Below, in pieces: positions 15,866 through 23,448 of a DNA stretch of 64,000 bases. The translations under genes and the position numbers were made by a program. The first letter of the stretch is position 1. Every line of letters starts with the position of its first letter. This stretch comes from Alphaproteobacteria bacterium (GTDB lineage Bacteria; Pseudomonadota; Alphaproteobacteria; Micavibrionales; Micavibrionaceae), in contig WGMJ01000003.1 of the NCBI GenBank assembly GCA_016125135.1, positions 186,001 through 250,000 of the forward strand, given 5' to 3'. A model generated the notes under the pieces. That model had not been told where the DNA came from, did no database searches, and was given only the letters and a program-made list of their open reading frames with translations.

Positions 15866-16317
15866 CCGAGATTCGCTTCTACCATTTAACACGCTCTTCA
15901 ACCGATGATGCGATGCCACCTTTGCTCGAAAAAGCTTTAAAGGGCTATAAGCGCATCGTTGTGCAATGTGCGGATGACGTAAATGCAAAACATGCCGATA
16001 AAGCCCTCTGGGGGGGGCGGCCCGATAGTTTTATTCCACATGGCCTCGATACAGCAGAACATGCAGCAGAACAGCCCGTGCTGGTTACATCAAACGATAA
16101 TCATGATCATGACGCAGAAATGCTTCTTGTGCTCGGCAGTGCTAAATTGCAGGAAAGCAGAATTGAAAAATACAAACTCGTCTGCCTGATGTTTGATGGA
16201 AGTGACGACGCACAAGTTCAGGCCGCGCGGGCGCTTTGGAAAACACTGAAAGACAATGCAAGTCTGACCCTGACCTACTGGCAACAGGGAGATACGGGCT
16301 GGTCCCAAAAAAGCTAG
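15862..16317 (+). CDS. holC: DNA polymerase III chi subunit
   Basis: HolC links the clamp loader to single-stranded DNA-binding protein in the replisome. The 151-residue protein fits the family length. It begins with the typical TEIRFYHLTRSSTDDAMPPLLEKALKGYKRIVVQCAD stretch and has the HADKALWGGRPDSFIPHG motif (about 44-62), which corresponds to the conserved LW...p.sFlPHg of chi. It overlaps pepA by 4 bases; pepA-holC is a frequent pair. It converges on the cytochrome c gene with 2 bases between the stops. Confidence 0.92.
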   Translation: MTEIRFYHLTRSSTDDAMPPLLEKALKGYKRIVVQCADDVNAKHADKALWGGRPDSFIPHGLDTAEHAAEQPVLVTSNDNHDHDAEMLLVLGSAKLQESRIEKYKLVCLMFDGSDDAQVQAARALWKTLKDNASLTLTYWQQGDTGWSQKS

Positions 16318-16319
16318 GT

Positions 16320-16946
16320 TTAGTGCGCGCTAGCTGCCGGTGCTTCAGCGCCCTCTGTAGCATCTTCTGCGGGTGGCGCAAGCTGGGCCTGCTCTTTGGC
16401 AATCGCCGCTTCTGATGGCAAGCCAACTGAGTTATCAGCCTGTTCACGTAGCCATGCAATCAGTGCTGCACGCTCGTCCGGTTTTTTGAGGCCGATATAA
16501 TTCATTTTTGTACCAGGCGCATAGGCTTTTGGCTTCCAGATAAACTTGTTCAGCTCTTCATAACTCCATGTGTTGCCGCCATGTTTTGTCAGCTCGCCAG
16601 AGTAAGCAAAACCAGCCATATGGTGTTTTGGCCCCCCTACAACATTCCAAAGATTAGGCCCTACACCGTTCGGGCCACCTTTTGTAAAGGTATGACAAGC
16701 AGCACAAGCCTTCGCAAGCTTTTCACCCTTGGCAATATCAGCTGTTGAAATTAGGCCAAGAATTGGGTCAGGCCCTGCCGGCTTGCCGGAACCACCCGCG
16801 CTCACTTCAGCAACTTCGATTTTAACCGCGTTTTCTTTCAAATGCGCTGGTTTAGTCAAAACATCGGCAACAAACCCCGCAAGCATGGCAATAATACCTG
16901 CAACCAGTAACGCGGCGAAAATTTTGTTGAATTCGAGGTTGTGCAT
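16320..16946 (-). CDS. Membrane-anchored c-type cytochrome (CycM-like)
   Basis: A 208-residue protein with one N-terminal TM (about residues 8-30) and a class I cytochrome c domain: haem-attachment motif CAACH at 81-85, then GPNGVGPNLWNVVGG (91-105) and the axial methionine in PGTKMNY (Met148). The TM seems to be retained as an anchor, as in CycM-type cytochrome c552 of alphaproteobacteria, which passes electrons from the bc1 complex to the aa3-type oxidase. The C-terminal 35 residues are Ala/Glu/Pro-rich and probably disordered. It is divergent from pheA, with a 70-base gap that must hold both promoters. Confidence 0.92.
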   Translation of the reverse strand: MHNLEFNKIFAALLVAGIIAMLAGFVADVLTKPAHLKENAVKIEVAEVSAGGSGKPAGPDPILGLISTADIAKGEKLAKACAACHTFTKGGPNGVGPNLWNVVGGPKHHMAGFAYSGELTKHGGNTWSYEELNKFIWKPKAYAPGTKMNYIGLKKPDERAALIAWLREQADNSVGLPSEAAIAKEQAQLAPPAEDATEGAEAPAASAH

Positions 16947-17016
16947 AGAAAAGTTCCTTTTACTGTATCCGGTGGTAATATACGGATATTCGGCCTAAGC
17001 GTAAAGTGAGGACAGA

Positions 17017-17862
17017 ATGAATTTTTCACAATATAAAACTGTAGCATTTCAAGGGGTTCACGGTGCCTATTCCGACCTAGCCGCACGTGAAATGTGCCCT
17101 GATCTGGCTACGATTCCGTGCCTTTCCTTTGATGATGCTTTTGATGCCATAAAATCGGGCGCAGCAGATTTGGGCATGATTCCGGTTGATAACACGCTTG
17201 CAGGCCGCGTTGCCGATGTCCACAGGCTTCTGCCCGAAAGCGGGCTTCATATTATCGGCGAGCATTTCCTGCCTATCCAGCATGCACTTCTTGGCACGAA
17301 AGACAGCGCACGTGAAACCGTGAAGGATGTCTATAGCCACGTACACGCCATACCCCAGTGCCGCAAACTTATCAAAGAGCTTGGTTTGCGCGCCCATGTT
17401 ACAGGCGACACAGCCGGAGCCGCTGAAGAAATTGCGAGTAGAAACAACCCGCAGCATTGCGCTATCGCTTCGAAACTTTGCGCCGAAATATACGGGCTGA
17501 AAATTCTGCGGGAAAATGTGCAGGATGCCGACAACAACACAACCCGCTTTCTGCTCCTGTGCCCTGAAGCAAAAATACCCGCACAGGACAAACATTGTAT
17601 TACCAGCTTCATATTCGAGGTGGGCAATATTCCTGCAGCGCTTTATAAAGTCTTGGGCGGCTTTGCGACCAATAATGTGCAGCTACTAAGACTTGAAAGC
17701 TACAATGGCGGCGATTTTAAAGTTGCACGTTTTTACGTTGATATTCAGGGCCATAGCGAGGCTGAGAATGTAAAGCGAGCATTCGAGGAAATGCGGTTTT
17801 TTATCAGCCATTTCAGCCTGCTTGGCTGTTACGAGGCTTCGCCCTTACGCGAAAGATTCTGA
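17017..17862 (+). CDS. pheA: Prephenate dehydratase
   Basis: Converts prephenate to phenylpyruvate in phenylalanine synthesis. The 281-residue product is a single-function PDT without a chorismate mutase domain. The PDT catalytic domain (residues 5-180) shows VAFQGVHGAYSDLAARE and the TGDTAGAAEEIASRNNPQHCAIASKLCAEIYGL motif. The C-terminal ACT domain (about 195-275) has ITSFIFEVGNIPAALYKVLGGFATNNVQLLRLESYNGGDF, the phenylalanine-sensing region. The usual ESRP is ESYN here, as is common in alphaproteobacteria. Feedback inhibition by phenylalanine is expected. Its 3' end overlaps the convergent small gene by 34 bases. Confidence 0.95.
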   Translation: MNFSQYKTVAFQGVHGAYSDLAAREMCPDLATIPCLSFDDAFDAIKSGAADLGMIPVDNTLAGRVADVHRLLPESGLHIIGEHFLPIQHALLGTKDSARETVKDVYSHVHAIPQCRKLIKELGLRAHVTGDTAGAAEEIASRNNPQHCAIASKLCAEIYGLKILRENVQDADNNTTRFLLLCPEAKIPAQDKHCITSFIFEVGNIPAALYKVLGGFATNNVQLLRLESYNGGDFKVARFYVDIQGHSEAENVKRAFEEMRFFISHFSLLGCYEASPLRERF

Positions 17863-18140
17863 ATAAAATCAGCAAGAAAATTTTTCCGGCGATCAATTAC
17901 CTTCCAGGTTTCATCCCACGTCTCGGACCTCTTGCGAATTTCAACACGGGCAACTTGCTGGTTGTGGAACAGGTTTTTGGCTTGAATAATTGCTTCACGG
18001 CTGGAATCAAATGCGTTGTGGTAGCGCCATGGCGCTCCGCGTTTTTCATCCTTGTGGTAATCATAGCTATAAACAACAAAGAGCGGCGCTTTGCCTGCTA
18101 CTGCGTGTTCTGAAGCATTTTTGTCGCTTGTGACGATCAT
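17829..18140 (-). CDS. Small conserved-looking protein of unknown function
   Basis: A 103-residue protein with no signal peptide or TM. It opens with ~20 Ala/Ser/Lys residues, then LFVVYSYDYHKDEKRGAPWRYHNAFDSSREAIIQAKNLFHNQQVARVEIRKR, an alternating beta/alpha pattern of a small compact domain, and a Trp-rich motif ETWDETWKVID near residues 73-83. A GGGAGC ribosome-binding site precedes the ATG. It overlaps the end of pheA by 34 bases tail-to-tail. It lies downstream of the EVE-domain gene and may share its operon, 51 bases away. I do not recognise the family. The repeated Trp and Tyr content suggests a real fold. Confidence 0.7.
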   Translation of the reverse strand: MIVTSDKNASEHAVAGKAPLFVVYSYDYHKDEKRGAPWRYHNAFDSSREAIIQAKNLFHNQQVARVEIRKRSETWDETWKVIDRRKNFLADFIQNLSRKGEAS

Positions 18141-18191
18141 TTCGCTTTGCTCCCTGATACCTGTTTTAGCAGGGAAAAGCTTAAAGAAAGG

Positions 18192-18596
18192 TTAAGCCGC
18201 GAGCTTACAAATATAGGCCCACTCTGCCTTTGTAACGGGTGAAACCGACAGGCGTGATTGCTTGAGTAACGCCATGTTTTGTAACGATTTTTGGCTCTTT
18301 ATTTGCGCCAGCGTAACGCTATTTTTGACCGCTTCAACGGGCTTTACATCAACCATCACAAATTTTCCTGTTTCATCGCTGGGGTCGAGGTAGGCTGTTT
18401 TTACGATCTCGACAATCCCGACAATTTCCTTGCCCTCATTGGAATGATAGAAGAACGCGCGATCGCCCTTTTCCATGGCGCGTAAATTATTCGCCGCCTG
18501 AAAATTACGCACACCGTCCCATGATGTTTTCTTGTCTTTCAAAAGCTGCTCCCAGCTATATTTGAAAGGTTCCGATTTCATCAGCCAGTAATTCAT
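18192..18596 (-). CDS. EVE-domain protein
   Basis: A 134-residue protein consisting of one EVE (PUA-like) domain: MNYWLMKSEPFKYSWEQLLKDKKTSWDGVRNFQAANNLRAMEKGDRAFFYHSNEGKEIVGIVEI is diagnostic. EVE domains bind modified bases in RNA or DNA through an aromatic cage; the cellular substrate in most bacteria is unknown. The ATG at 18596 overlaps the gpsA stop as ATGA and fits the conserved start (xYWLxKSEP), so longer upstream starts inside gpsA are rejected. It is the last gene but one of the gpsA-EVE-small gene unit. Confidence 0.93.
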   Translation of the reverse strand: MNYWLMKSEPFKYSWEQLLKDKKTSWDGVRNFQAANNLRAMEKGDRAFFYHSNEGKEIVGIVEIVKTAYLDPSDETGKFVMVDVKPVEAVKNSVTLAQIKSQKSLQNMALLKQSRLSVSPVTKAEWAYICKLAA

Positions 18597-19582
18597 GCGC
18601 CCTCTTCTTTTGCTGCGCGTGACAAAATGCCGTGAATAACTTCTTTCACCGGTTTGCCCGCATATAAACAATCATAAACGCCCGCTGCTATCGGCATATC
18701 CAGCCGTGCTTTTTCAGCCAATACCTGCAGGGCTTTTGTCGTGTAATACCCTTCGGCAATACCTGCAGCATTTTCAAGCACTTTTTCAGCACTTCCTGCC
18801 TCAACAAAATTGAACCCAAATGAATAGTTGCGCGATTGTTTCGATGTACAACTCAGCATCAAATCACCGATACCACTGAGGCCCATCAATGTTTCAGACT
18901 TACCGCCAAAATGCCGTGTGAGACGCGCCATTTCCGCCAAAGCGCGTGTAATAAGCCCTGCGCGGGCACTCTCGCCCAGTTCAAGCGCATCGACAATACC
19001 GCAGGCAATTGCCATCACGTTTTTCACAGCGCCGCCCACCTGCGCGCCAATCACATCATCCGAGGCATAAAGCCTGAAAAGTGTCGTGCCGAAAACATGA
19101 CTCCAGCGCATTGCCTCATCCATCCGCGTCATCGCCAATGTAAGTGCAACGGGGCGGCCCGACGTCAGATCCCGCGCAAAGGACGGCCCACTGAGAACCC
19201 CGACAGGGTTCTCAGGGCAAGCAATCTCGATAAGACGGGAAAGTAATACGCCATTTTGTTGGTCAATTCCCTTACTTGCGAGGAAAAACGGGACGCCTGC
19301 CGCAAAAACGGGGCAAAGCTCTCGCAAATGAATTTGCAAACTTTGCGCAGGCAACGCGATAATCACGGCCTCGGCACCCTGCAGCAATTCCTTGTCATTT
19401 GTCGCCGTAATGTTTTGCGGCAACGTCACCCCCGCAAGACGTTTTTTGTTTTCACGCACCCTGTTTATTTCGTCGGCTTGTTTGGCATCGCGCAGCCAGA
19501 GCACAACCTCATGCGCATTTTGCGCCGCTTGCCATGCAAGCGCCGTACCCCATGCCCCAGCTCCAAGAACTGCTATTTTCAT
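18593..19582 (-). CDS. gpsA: NAD(P)H-dependent glycerol-3-phosphate dehydrogenase
   Basis: Reduces dihydroxyacetone phosphate to sn-glycerol 3-phosphate for phospholipid synthesis. The 329-residue protein starts with the nucleotide-binding motif MKIAVLGAGAWGTALAWQAA (GxGxxG at residues 7-12). It then shows the substrate-binding ASKGID and the VGVLSGPSFARDLTSGRPVALTLA segment, GGAVKNVMAIACGIVDALELGESARAGLITRALAEM with the catalytic Lys, and GLSGIGDLMLSCTSKQSRNYSFG. The ATG at 19582 is chosen because the Rossmann motif starts right after it; longer starts would add a non-conserved extension. It is normally next to tsaD, but here a PDZ-M48 gene on the other strand stands between them. Confidence 0.95.
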   Translation of the reverse strand: MKIAVLGAGAWGTALAWQAAQNAHEVVLWLRDAKQADEINRVRENKKRLAGVTLPQNITATNDKELLQGAEAVIIALPAQSLQIHLRELCPVFAAGVPFFLASKGIDQQNGVLLSRLIEIACPENPVGVLSGPSFARDLTSGRPVALTLAMTRMDEAMRWSHVFGTTLFRLYASDDVIGAQVGGAVKNVMAIACGIVDALELGESARAGLITRALAEMARLTRHFGGKSETLMGLSGIGDLMLSCTSKQSRNYSFGFNFVEAGSAEKVLENAAGIAEGYYTTKALQVLAEKARLDMPIAAGVYDCLYAGKPVKEVIHGILSRAAKEEGA

Positions 19583-19708
19583 AGCCCTACCAATACCCTG
19601 TGCACAAGCCGAAGAAAAGGGGGGTGGAAAATAATTATACATCCTAGTCTTTTCTTGTTATAAACTCCGCACGCTATACTAAATAATTATATTTTTAGGC
19701 TGCTTAAC

Positions 19709-20737
19709 ATGAACCATATTCAAAAAACACTTTTTATACTTACATTTTCGCTACTCGTGGCTTGTGCTCCAACGATGCACATGCCCCAAATTTCAGACGA
19801 AATGGCGCAAGGGGAAGCTCTCAAACAGCAAAAACTAGCACTTGGGAAATTTCTATCCCAACAAGAAAGGCTTCAAAGAATTGCTCACCCCATTTTGACG
19901 AAGAACATACAATTCTGTGAAAACGACATCGGGCCTGTTTTTGGATTTGGCGCCGCCACCCAAAATGATTTTGGCAGAGAGTGGCAGCAAGCCGCCGCCG
20001 AGGGATTTGGCCTTGCGGAACAACCTACTGTTTTTTATGTGGGGGCAGGCAGTGCAGCAAGTGGTAAGCTCCAAAAAGGAGACGTTCTCCTTGCCGTAGA
20101 TGGAAAAGCGATTGGTAAGCAAGGTACCAACCCTATCAAAAACAACAAAAATTCAGAAATCACGCTTACGATTGACCGCCATGGCAAACAAAAAGATGTC
20201 ACCTTGCGGGGACAAAAAGCATGTGACCATCCTTCTTTTGTTGAGTTGAATGAAACGGTTAATGCCTATGCTGATGGTAATCGTATAGTGTTCACAACAG
20301 GCATGATGAACTTTGCCAACGATACGGAACTTGCGACAGTATATGGTCACGAACTAGCACACAACGTAATGGGACATATAGATTCCAAAATGGGTAATGC
20401 TGCTTTGGGCGCTCTTTTGGGTGCGGTTATTGCAGTCGGCACAGGCGTGGATGTGACACAAGAAATGTCGAATATAGGGGCCGGCGCTTATAGTCAAAGC
20501 TTTGAAGGCGAAGCCGATTATGTTGGGCTCTACCTAACGGCAAGAGGTGGCTACAGTATAGCGAACGCATCTCATTTCTGGCGCAAAATGGCAGAGGCTC
20601 ATCCCGCTTCTATCCACCTTGAAGGGGGGTCACATCCCTCAACAGCAAAACGGTTTCTTGCCCTTGAGCACACTGTAAAAGAAATCAATAAAAAGAAAGC
20701 TGCGGGCCAGCCCCTAGTCCCCAATAAAGCACAATAA
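19709..20737 (+). CDS. PDZ-containing M48 metallopeptidase lipoprotein
   Basis: A 342-residue protein with a lipoprotein signal peptide (LLVAC lipobox, Cys19). A PDZ domain lies at about residues 100-170 (FYVGAGSAASGKLQKGDVLLAVDGKAI). The M48 peptidase domain has the zinc motif HELAH (214-218) and the third ligand in EGEADYVG (Glu266). A hydrophobic glycine/alanine stretch (about 230-250) follows the zinc helix. Envelope-anchored M48 peptidases such as BepA and LoiP act in outer-membrane protein quality control; a similar role is inferred here. It is the only plus-strand gene between gpsA and tsaD. The 3' end carries a direct duplication of AAAGCACAAT around the stop codon. A TATACT -10-like box lies at about 19673, but no good -35 matches it. 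Confidence 0.9.
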   Translation: MNHIQKTLFILTFSLLVACAPTMHMPQISDEMAQGEALKQQKLALGKFLSQQERLQRIAHPILTKNIQFCENDIGPVFGFGAATQNDFGREWQQAAAEGFGLAEQPTVFYVGAGSAASGKLQKGDVLLAVDGKAIGKQGTNPIKNNKNSEITLTIDRHGKQKDVTLRGQKACDHPSFVELNETVNAYADGNRIVFTTGMMNFANDTELATVYGHELAHNVMGHIDSKMGNAALGALLGAVIAVGTGVDVTQEMSNIGAGAYSQSFEGEADYVGLYLTARGGYSIANASHFWRKMAEAHPASIHLEGGSHPSTAKRFLALEHTVKEINKKKAAGQPLVPNKAQ

Positions 20738-20751
20738 AGCACAATAAAGAT

Positions 20752-21792
20752 CTAGGACGATTGCTTCATTTCTTCCAGTGGCCAGCGTGGCCGTGCCTTT
20801 GCATCAAGCCCGTCAACAAGGCCGGCCGCAAGCCGCTCATACCCCGCCCATGCAATCATAACCCCGTTATCACCGCAATATTTAAGCGGCGGGGCGAAGA
20901 ATAAAAACCCGTTCTCCTGCATCAACCCTTCAAGACGTGCGCGGATTGTTTTATTGGCGGCCACACCACCACTCACCACAAAGGCAGGGTGCGCGACATC
21001 GGGGTAAATGGTGCGGAAACGTTTAATAGCTTGCGCACAGCGATCCGCCAAAATCTCAGAAGCTGTGTGCTGGAAACTATAAGCAAGTTCAGGCGCAAGA
21101 TGCGGTTTTTGTGTAGCAAGCCGCACGGCGTTTTTAAGGCCTGAAAATGAAAAATCACAATTCGGCTTGCCCGCCATCGGTTGCGGCAGGGGTACATTTT
21201 GCAGGGCTTTTGCTGCGTCTTCACACTTCGCCGCCACCTTTTCAAGATGCGGGCCACCAGGGAATGGCAGGCGCAGCAATTTTGCGCATTTATCAAACGC
21301 CTCGCCGCACGCATCATCAAGCGTTGTGCCCCACAACTCGTAATCGCTCAAACTTTTTGCGACCAGTATTTGCGTGTGCCCGCCTGATACCAGCAAAACA
21401 AGATAGGGGAATGGCACATCCTGCAATAAACGTGGTGTGAGGATATGCGCTTCAAGGTGATTCACAGCGATAAATGGTTTTTGGTGCGCGAGGGCAATGG
21501 CCTTACCTGCCATCATCCCCACCATAACGCCACCAATAAGGCCGGGGCCGCATGTTGCCGCAATACCGTCGAGATCTTTAAATTCAAGTTTTGCTTCGCG
21601 CATCACATGCGCGATCATCCCGTCAATCACGTCAATATGCGCACGCGCGGCAATTTCGGGCACAACGCCGCCAAAAACCTGATGCGCATCAATCTGGCTT
21701 TTCACGCTTTCGGCGATAATCTCGCGCGTTTTACCGTTAATAACGGCAATGCCCGTTTCGTCGCAGCTTGTTTCGATGCCCAGAATATGCAT
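20752..21792 (-). CDS. tsaD: tRNA threonylcarbamoyltransferase TsaD
   Basis: TsaD transfers the threonylcarbamoyl group to A37 of tRNAs reading ANN codons. The 346-residue product begins MHILGIETSCDETGIAV and has the Kae1/TsaD metal site NHLEAH (His112 and His116), LVSGGHTQI and the C-terminal GGVAANKTIRARLE and CGDNGVMIAWAGYERL motifs. It is divergent from hemC across 42 bases and ends 14 bases from the convergent M48 gene. In related genomes gpsA usually follows directly, so it and gpsA have probably been separated by insertion of the M48 gene. Confidence 0.97.
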   Translation of the reverse strand: MHILGIETSCDETGIAVINGKTREIIAESVKSQIDAHQVFGGVVPEIAARAHIDVIDGMIAHVMREAKLEFKDLDGIAATCGPGLIGGVMVGMMAGKAIALAHQKPFIAVNHLEAHILTPRLLQDVPFPYLVLLVSGGHTQILVAKSLSDYELWGTTLDDACGEAFDKCAKLLRLPFPGGPHLEKVAAKCEDAAKALQNVPLPQPMAGKPNCDFSFSGLKNAVRLATQKPHLAPELAYSFQHTASEILADRCAQAIKRFRTIYPDVAHPAFVVSGGVAANKTIRARLEGLMQENGFLFFAPPLKYCGDNGVMIAWAGYERLAAGLVDGLDAKARPRWPLEEMKQSS

Positions 21793-21834
21793 AGCTATGA
21801 CCTACCAATAGACCCTCATAAGCGCAAGGAAAAG

Positions 21835-22776
21835 ATGAGTAAAATCATACAGGTTGGTACACGCGGCAGTAAAATGGCCCTGCTCCAGACGCAGGCCGTT
21901 GTTGATGCTGTCCACGCGCTTGATCTGGGCTATACGCTGGAGCCCTTTATTATTCAAACAACAGGCGACTGGAAACCAGAACATGGCGAAAAATCGCTCG
22001 GCAGCTACGGCACAGGTGGAAACGGGGTTTTTGTGCGCGAGATTGAAAACGCCCTCGCTGACGGCCGTGTGCGTTGTGCCGTTCACTCCCTAAAAGACAT
22101 GCCCTCAACCCCGCCCGAAGGCTTTGCGGTTGATCATGTCCTGAAGCGCGAAGAACCGCGCGATGCTTTTGTATCGTTCAAATATAATTCGCTGGATGAC
22201 ATGCCTGCGGGTGCTGTATTGGGCACTTCAAGCCTGCGCCGCCGTGCTATTATTTTGCAAAAGCGGCAAGATTTACAGCTCGCTCCCTTAAGGGGCAACG
22301 TCCCCACACGGCTTGAGAAAATGCAGCAAGGCCAGGTCGATGCAGCAATTTTGGGCGCGGCCGGTTTGCAGCGTGTCGGTATGACAGAGCAGATAAAACA
22401 TTATTTTGACCCCGCCGAAATGCTCCCCGCTTGCGGGCAAGGGACTGTTGCCATTGAAATTAAAAGCGATGATGATGAGCTACGCACATTGTTTGATAAA
22501 ATACATTGCGCCACAACAGGCCTTTGTATTGCTGCAGAGCGCGCGGTATTGCGCACGCTTGGTGGCTCATGCCAAACGCCGATGGGCGCTTATGCCTCGC
22601 TTGCAAACGGGCAGATGGCCCTTGCCGCATTGATTGCCGATATGGATTGCAGCAATGTGCGTGAAGCAGCACTTACGGGCGCTGTGAATACACGACAAGA
22701 GGCCGAGGCATTGGGCACAAAACTAGCGCAGCAATTATTGGCGCAAGCCCCTGCAAAATCAGCCTGCAGCTGTTAA
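21835..22776 (+). CDS. hemC: Porphobilinogen deaminase (hydroxymethylbilane synthase)
   Basis: Polymerises four porphobilinogens into hydroxymethylbilane in tetrapyrrole synthesis. The 313-residue product starts MSKIIQVGTRGSKMALLQTQAVV and contains the substrate-binding arginines in LGTSSLRRRAIILQ and RGNVPTRLEKM. The dipyrromethane cofactor cysteine is in GGSCQTPMG (about residue 245). The ATG at 21835 is chosen because it matches the family N-terminus; the same frame extends upstream through tsaD but that part is antisense to tsaD and not conserved. It is followed by hemD after 3 bases. Confidence 0.96.
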   Translation: MSKIIQVGTRGSKMALLQTQAVVDAVHALDLGYTLEPFIIQTTGDWKPEHGEKSLGSYGTGGNGVFVREIENALADGRVRCAVHSLKDMPSTPPEGFAVDHVLKREEPRDAFVSFKYNSLDDMPAGAVLGTSSLRRRAIILQKRQDLQLAPLRGNVPTRLEKMQQGQVDAAILGAAGLQRVGMTEQIKHYFDPAEMLPACGQGTVAIEIKSDDDELRTLFDKIHCATTGLCIAAERAVLRTLGGSCQTPMGAYASLANGQMALAALIADMDCSNVREAALTGAVNTRQEAEALGTKLAQQLLAQAPAKSACSC

Positions 22777-22779
22777 AAA

Positions 22780-23448
22780 ATGGCAAGCCACGCCCTGATA
22801 ACCCGTATTGATGAAGCCAACGAAACCCTTGCCGCAGGGCTTCAAGCCAAAGGCTGGCAACCTGTCACCGCTCCTCTTTTTAACATTATTCAAACGGGGC
22901 CGCAAACCATCGACGCGCAGCAATATCGCCGCATCATCATCACCAGCCCGCATGCCGTGCCGGCACAAATTATAACAGGGGCTGATTTTTACGTGGTCGG
23001 TGAGCGCGCGCAAAAAGCACTGGCGAAGATCGGCGCAACAACAGAAGTCAAAGCCTTCCCGACAATCGATGCGCTCCTCGCCAACTTGGCACAAGAGCCT
23101 GCCACCCCCATCCTTTACCTGCGCGGGGCCCATGTAAAAAAAGACCTGAAAACAGCTTTAGACAATCTGGATGAAATTACCCTTTACGAGGCACGCCCGC
23201 GCGAAACTCTGCCCGAAGACATAAAAACGATGCTCGCAAAGAAATCCATAAAGCTTGTAACCCTGCATTCTCCGCGTAGTGCGGCTATTTTTATGGGCCT
23301 AGTGGCCGATTATACCTTGGATGAGGTGGTTTTTTTGTGTATGAGTGAGGATATTGCAAAAGAACTACCTCGTACGGCCCGTATTATTGCCGCCGTACAG
23401 CCAAACGTAACGGGATTACTAAACGTATGTCCGAAAGCGAACAGCTGA
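22780..23448 (+). CDS. hemD: Uroporphyrinogen-III synthase
   Basis: Closes and inverts ring D of hydroxymethylbilane. HemD is poorly conserved; the 222-residue product fits the family length and two-lobed alpha/beta pattern. Visible features are the N-terminal ALITRIDEANETLAAGLQAKGWQPVTAPLF, IIITSPHAV (about 48-56), FYVVGERAQKALAKIGA, ILYLRGAHVKKDL and VTLHSPRSAAIFMGLV near residue 165. Its place between hemC and the Mic60 gene supports the call. The 3' end overlaps the next gene by 22 bases. Confidence 0.93.
   Translation: MASHALITRIDEANETLAAGLQAKGWQPVTAPLFNIIQTGPQTIDAQQYRRIIITSPHAVPAQIITGADFYVVGERAQKALAKIGATTEVKAFPTIDALLANLAQEPATPILYLRGAHVKKDLKTALDNLDEITLYEARPRETLPEDIKTMLAKKSIKLVTLHSPRSAAIFMGLVADYTLDEVVFLCMSEDIAKELPRTARIIAAVQPNVTGLLNVCPKANS

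Noticed and set aside
18597-18671. Longer EVE-domain protein starting inside gpsA
   Set aside because: The conserved N-terminus begins at 18596; the extra 25 residues are antisense-free but overlap gpsA coding and are unlike the family.
21445-21834. In-frame extension of hemC upstream of 21835
   Set aside because: It is antisense to tsaD and has no family similarity; the hemC N-terminus begins at 21835 with MSKIIQVGTRGS.
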